From positions 1-32,275 of the forward strand of contig JAEINW010000033.1 of the NCBI GenBank assembly GCA_016342715.1: 32,275 nucleotides of DNA, given 5' to 3'. Every line of letters begins with the position of its first letter. Position 1 is the first letter of the stretch. The notes under the pieces are model-generated. The model saw only the letters and a program-made list of their open reading frames with translations. It had not been told where the DNA came from and made no database searches. A program made the position numbers and the translations under genes. Source of the stretch: Salinivirgaceae bacterium. GTDB lineage: Bacteria > Bacteroidota > Bacteroidia > Bacteroidales > SZUA-534. Below, piece by piece: positions 28,435 to 32,275 of the stretch.

Positions 28435-29223
28435 CTAAACCATATTATCATATCTCTCTTTAAACTTAGCCAACTTATTACGGGCAATTTGATATTTCAT
28501 TTTATCGAAAGGGGGAACCATGATGCAGTCGCGATTTTTATAATCGACAAAACTGAGGTAGTTCAAATTGATAATGGTGCCGGAGTTGATCATGAAAAAA
28601 TCGGGATTGTTGGTATGTCCCAAAAGAACTTGACCTTTTATCGTTCGACGCAAAATTACTTTTCTGTTGTCGTAAATAAATGCTGCCCAATAAGGTTTTA
28701 CTCCTACTTCATGAGCCATGTACTCAAATGCAACAATTTCATCTTTTTGAAAAAAGCAAACCCCATCGGCCGTGGGCAACGAAATTCGTTGTGTGCCTTT
28801 CTCTTGTATTTGGTTTATTTTGTTGCGAAAACTGCTTTTGTATTTCAGGTTCAAAAAACGGTTAATCATGTTACTCAAATCAGGTCGTTCAACTGGTTTC
28901 ATAATAAAATCGAAAGCAGCTTCGCGCAGGGCATCGATGGTGTATTTTTCGTAGCCTGTTTGAAACACCACATGGCAATCAAAATCGGAGTCGTCGCGCA
29001 AATTTCGCAAAACCTCAATTCCACTCTTTACAGGCATTTGAATGTCTAAAAATAGAATATCTGGTTTCATCTCTTTCGCCTTTTTTATTCCAACCAATGG
29101 ATCGGTTGTTGTAAAAAGGATATTGAGCTTAGGCTCGCGGAAAGTCACAATTTCGTTGCGAAGCATTTTTATTGCATTCTGTTCGTCGTCGATGATGGCT
29201 ACATTTATTTCCTGTATCGGCAT
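28435..29223 (-). CDS. LytTR-family response regulator
   Basis: A 262-residue cytoplasmic transcription factor. Residues ~5-125 are a receiver domain with acidic pair Asp12/Asp13, phospho-acceptor Asp60 in LFLDIQMP, Thr89 and Lys109 (IMKPVE). Residues ~150-260 form a LytTR DNA-binding domain with the features F-x-K-D-E-I-V-A-F-E-Y and F-F-M-I-N-S-G-T-I-I-N-L-N-Y. It follows the LytS-type kinase on the same strand after a 211-bp gap and is almost certainly its partner, by the usual pairing of the two families. Downstream on the same strand lie the FKBP-N-like, barrel and caspase genes. Known relatives control envelope and peptidase functions. Targets are not proven. An inverted pair TACAACAA / TTGTTGTA lies upstream. 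Confidence 0.93.
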   Translation of the reverse strand: MPIQEINVAIIDDEQNAIKMLRNEIVTFREPKLNILFTTTDPLVGIKKAKEMKPDILFLDIQMPVKSGIEVLRNLRDDSDFDCHVVFQTGYEKYTIDALREAAFDFIMKPVERPDLSNMINRFLNLKYKSSFRNKINQIQEKGTQRISLPTADGVCFFQKDEIVAFEYMAHEVGVKPYWAAFIYDNRKVILRRTIKGQVLLGHTNNPDFFMINSGTIINLNYLSFVDYKNRDCIMVPPFDKMKYQIARNKLAKFKERYDNMV

Positions 29224-29434
29224 ACTTTTAATTGTAAAATTCTACAACAAGGATAATTCACTTTCGCTAATTTTGGTTTATAGGATTATTAATTTGGGCG
29301 TTATTTGGTCGGGAATTGGGATTAAATTGTTGTAAACCCATTAAATATTATATTAAGTTTTATCCATGCCGATGTAAATTAACAAGGTTTAAGAAGCGAA
29401 GTGCACTTAAGGCGCATTTTTATTTACATTGAGT

Positions 29435-31912
29435 TTAGTTTAAAATGTAGTCGTATCGCATTGGGATTTTGATGATGACTTTTGTTCCCGAACCATCTTC
29501 GACATTTATATTTACTATTTCATAGGACATCTTGTTCGAATTGTTTTGATTCAAAATATGCATCGTATTGCTTAGTACTTTTAAACCTGTTCCTGTGCCT
29601 TTGGTTGTACAGGAGGTCTGCTGTAGTCCCAGTCCATTGTCAGAAATATGGAATTTCAGGAATCCCAACTCTGTTTTTATATCTATCAATAATAATCTAT
29701 TGTCTTTTTTTGGTGCAAGCCCATGCTTAATTGCATTTTCAACGGGTATTTGTAGCATCATGCCTGGTATATGTTGGGTAAGATCGATTCCATCTTCAAT
29801 ATTCCATAACACTTTTAATTCGTTGTTCATCTGTATTTTTTGAAGTTCGATAAAGCTTTTTACAAAGGCGATTTCGTCGCAAAGAGGAATGGCTAACTGT
29901 TCGGTATTGATAAGGCTTCGGCGTATGAGGTTGGTTAAATTATCGAATTGTACTTTTGCAGTTTCACGATCATCAATTATTGCCCAAATATTATTCAATA
30001 CATTAAAGGTGAAATGTGGAGAGAGCGCATTTCGTATGTTCTGCATTTTCAAAATGGTGATGTTTGAGAGTTGCTTTTGGTAAAGAACGGATCGACGTTT
30101 GCGGAGTAACAAAGTAATAAACGTTATTAATAGTATTGCCAATAGGAACAAGATAACAAGCATCACAATAATGAATTTTTGCTGTTTTGCTTCTATTTCC
30201 TTTTGACCAATTATTTCATGATCTAGTTTTTGCATATTCACCAGATTGTCAATTTCCAGCTGTTTTTTCTCAATATTCCATCGGGCTTCGGCAAAGATTA
30301 AGGCTTCTATTTTATTTTTATTAAGCAGGCTATCAGACAAAGCATTGTAGATCTCAAAATATTCGAGGGCTTCCTTATCTCGACCTTGCATTTGATAGAT
30401 TTTTTTCAATCCACCACTCACATCCCGCCTTACAGGTATTGTACCTATTCGTGTTGCTATTTTATAAGATCTAAGACCTGCTTGTTCTGCCTTTATCAAT
30501 AAATTATTTTTCTGATTTTCCAAAAATCCTTCCGCCTGTGTTACATATAAATTTGATAGATGCAGGTTTACTGTAGCTATGCCTTCCTCCTCTTTCATTT
30601 CGGTTTTTAATTGCAAGGCTTGAAACAGAAGTTTCTCCGATTGGTCATACTTCTTATTTAGTCGGTATTCATCCGCCAGATTAATGCATAAATTGGAAAT
30701 GCCATAAGTATAATCAATCTCTTTGTACGATTCCATTACTTTGTTGTAATAGAAAATGGCACTGTCATTTCTGTTTACAGCACTGTAAATACTAGCAATG
30801 CTATTGTAGTTGCTGCCAATTTGTATGATGTTTTTAATTTCTTGGTTTATTTTAAGCGATTTCTGAAAATATGATAACGATTTTAGATAATCTTTCCGAT
30901 GAAAATACAATTTTCCCAGTCCAAAAAAACCTTTTGCAAGACTAGCCTTATCGTTAATTTCCTCTTTTATTTTTAGGGATTTAAACAATAGGTCAGCTGC
31001 CGTATCATAGTCGCCCAATTGAATAAAAACATCGCCAATATTATTATAAGCTTTTGCCAGGTTCGATTTGTCGTCCATCTCAAGCGCATGTTCTATTGTG
31101 AGCTGGTAATATTCAATTGCTTTTCCAAAATCGGAGAAGCCATAGTAAGCGTTACCCAAATTCATGTAACAACGTAAAACTCCATTTTTATCATTGATTT
31201 TCTGAAACAAGGCAAGTGCATAGTTGTAATAGGCAAATACACTGTCGTTTTGGCTTTGGTTGGAGTAAAAAATGGCCAGATTCATGTAGCTACTGGCAAT
31301 AAGGGGTTCATTGTTGAGTTGTTTACAAATATTGAGGGCTTTGGTAAACCCGTCAATGGTTTTTTGATTTTGTCCTTGATAAAAATAAATCATCGCCCGA
31401 TTGGAGTATATTTTTGATTGAATCTCCAAATCACCGATTCCAATTGCCAGTTGCTCCGCTTTTTCATAACAGCGCAAAGCCTCATCGTAAGAGGCCAATT
31501 TAAAAAACGAGATACCTCTGACTATAAAAACTTTGGCTTGTGTCCTTTCATCCCCACACTCAAGGGCGTAAACCATTGCAATGGAATCATTTTTAAAAGC
31601 CTGATAATAGTTGCCAGTTTCCAAATAAACATGTGAAATTCCAACAAACGAATTGGCAAGCAGATGGTACTTGTCCTTTCTGTTCTCATAATCCTGAAGT
31701 AATGAAATAGTTTGGTTGTAGTAAATAAGAGCAGTATCAGGCTTGGAATTTCTAACACTGTCAGCTATTTCAATAAGTTTGGAAATATGATCAACCAAAA
31801 ATGATTTTTTGGAATTTTGTTCCGACCTTGACTTATGCCAAATTACAAAAGAGAAAAGTGTAGCGGCAACCACTGAAATTGCCATCACGACAACCATTTT
31901 TTTTCTGTTCAT
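29435..31912 (-). CDS. TPR-containing LytS-type sensor histidine kinase
   Basis: An 825-residue membrane kinase with an N-terminal anchor helix (6-24), a long TPR domain at ~55-525 with about ten 40-residue repeats, a coiled coil, a transmembrane helix at ~580-603 and a His_kinase/HATPase domain. The phospho-acceptor is His633 in ALSPHFTFNVLNN, the hallmark of the LytS/YehU class. The ATP site shows an N-box at VENAIKHG (724-731), DNGLGL (758-763) and GTGTGL (772-777). TPRs face the periplasm, so the input is probably a protein or peptide interaction. It is first in the minus-strand module, ahead of its LytTR partner. A promoter-like pair lies upstream at 31952-31977. The kinase looks complete. 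Confidence 0.93.
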   Translation of the reverse strand: MNRKKMVVVMAISVVAATLFSFVIWHKSRSEQNSKKSFLVDHISKLIEIADSVRNSKPDTALIYYNQTISLLQDYENRKDKYHLLANSFVGISHVYLETGNYYQAFKNDSIAMVYALECGDERTQAKVFIVRGISFFKLASYDEALRCYEKAEQLAIGIGDLEIQSKIYSNRAMIYFYQGQNQKTIDGFTKALNICKQLNNEPLIASSYMNLAIFYSNQSQNDSVFAYYNYALALFQKINDKNGVLRCYMNLGNAYYGFSDFGKAIEYYQLTIEHALEMDDKSNLAKAYNNIGDVFIQLGDYDTAADLLFKSLKIKEEINDKASLAKGFFGLGKLYFHRKDYLKSLSYFQKSLKINQEIKNIIQIGSNYNSIASIYSAVNRNDSAIFYYNKVMESYKEIDYTYGISNLCINLADEYRLNKKYDQSEKLLFQALQLKTEMKEEEGIATVNLHLSNLYVTQAEGFLENQKNNLLIKAEQAGLRSYKIATRIGTIPVRRDVSGGLKKIYQMQGRDKEALEYFEIYNALSDSLLNKNKIEALIFAEARWNIEKKQLEIDNLVNMQKLDHEIIGQKEIEAKQQKFIIVMLVILFLLAILLITFITLLLRKRRSVLYQKQLSNITILKMQNIRNALSPHFTFNVLNNIWAIIDDRETAKVQFDNLTNLIRRSLINTEQLAIPLCDEIAFVKSFIELQKIQMNNELKVLWNIEDGIDLTQHIPGMMLQIPVENAIKHGLAPKKDNRLLLIDIKTELGFLKFHISDNGLGLQQTSCTTKGTGTGLKVLSNTMHILNQNNSNKMSYEIVNINVEDGSGTKVIIKIPMRYDYILN

Positions 31913-31951
31913 CTGAGAAGTGAGAGTGTTACTAATAAATTAGAATATGAA

Positions 31952-31987
31952 CTAAAGTACATTCTTTTAAACCGCAATATACATTGC
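31952..31987 (-). promoter_or_regulatory. Candidate promoter and dyad of the TPR-LytS kinase gene
   Basis: On the minus strand TTG (31977-31975) and TACTTTAG (31959-31952, one mismatch to TAnnTTTG) are about 15 bp apart, a slightly short spacing. The -33 element is inside the dyad GCAAT-atac-ATTGC (31974-31987), a possible operator. It lies about 40 bp before the ATG at 31912. Confidence 0.35.
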
Positions 31988-32199
31988 AACATTTGTTTGC
32001 CCCCTATTAATCGAACTTTTTTATAGACGGTTAAACAAACATAATAATTCTTCACTATATTTACAAATGTAAGGAACAACCGATGGTGATTTTTATACCG
32101 ATAGTTCGTGATAAGGTATTTTTAGTTTATGTTTCATTTTTCGTTTCTCTAGATTTATTTCTGTTTTGATTAAATTTTTTTCCCAACAATCCCAAAATA

Positions 32200-32275
32200 A
32201 TACCGACCTGAAGGTCAATCTCTGGCATTCGGAACAAAATATTAAATTAGCAGCTTAAAAATAAGAGCTCTGCTA
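32200..32275. repeat. Right copy of the >=76-bp perfect direct repeat, cut by window end
   Basis: This is identical to 23594-23669 over all 76 available bases in the same orientation, and the repeat continues beyond the window to an unknown length. The sequence left of 32200 does not match that left of 23594. Together the copies bracket the kinase-regulator-caspase module. Confidence 0.9.

Larger units (their letters stand above)
31913..32275. other. 363-bp upstream region of the kinase gene, ending in the repeat
   Basis: No gene was seen. It contains the kinase promoter candidate, a GCAAT/ATTGC dyad and, at the end, the second copy of the long direct repeat. The bases from ~31990 to 32199 are featureless AT-rich sequence. 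Confidence 0.5.

Noticed and set aside
28329-28487. ATG at 28487 as the start of the FKBP-N-like gene
   Set aside because: It would overlap the regulator gene and place 53 extra residues before an obvious signal peptide at 28328.
28489-29049. 186-codon plus-strand frame opposite the LytTR regulator
   Set aside because: The regulator on the other strand has all receiver and LytTR motifs; this frame has none.
1-32275. CRISPR array, tRNA or rRNA genes
   Set aside because: No regularly spaced short repeats and no cloverleaf or rRNA-like stretches were seen by eye.

Overview
The window is AT-rich DNA from a member of the Bacteroidota, most likely a Marinilabiliales, Bacteroidales or Cytophagales type organism. 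The evidence is three large secreted proteins with type IX secretion (T9SS) C-terminal sorting domains (YPNP motif, terminal Lys-rich beta-strand), membrane TPR proteins with transcription-factor or kinase outputs, a LytS/LytTR pair, a TAnnTTTG-type promoter and no obvious Shine-Dalgarno sites. No rRNA, tRNA, CRISPR array or intact transposase was seen. All functions are read from motifs by eye.

Left part (1-6100, + strand): a beta-lactamase-fold lipoprotein cut by the window edge; a lone PP-loop sugar amidotransferase between palindrome-rich gaps; a CHASE4-HAMP membrane sensor broken by two frameshifts and lacking any output domain; and a TPR membrane protein with a LuxR-like HTH.

Middle part (6400-23500): a minus-strand SBBP beta-propeller T9SS cargo closed by a bidirectional terminator; a palindrome-rich gap; a TPR membrane protein with an AraC-type HTH; then two giant T9SS cargos in the same direction. 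The first (2340 aa) carries nine tandem ~101-residue ASH/choice-of-anchor-D repeats that evolved partly as two-repeat units. The second (1380 aa) is a gingipain-family (C25) cysteine peptidase with a CUB domain and three carboxypeptidase-regulatory-like domains. Both end in clear intrinsic terminators. The AraC-type regulator sits just upstream and may control them.

Right part (23500-32275, minus strand): TPR-LytS histidine kinase, LytTR response regulator, a frameshifted periplasmic protein resembling the FKBP N-terminal domain, a decayed C-terminus of a second caspase, a putative outer-membrane barrel protein, and an intact caspase-family (C14) protein with an OmpA-like region. A perfect direct repeat of at least 76 bp lies on both sides of this module (23594-23669 and 32200-32275, the latter cut by the window end). 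This repeat-flanked, two-component-linked envelope caspase module is the best candidate here for an undescribed system.
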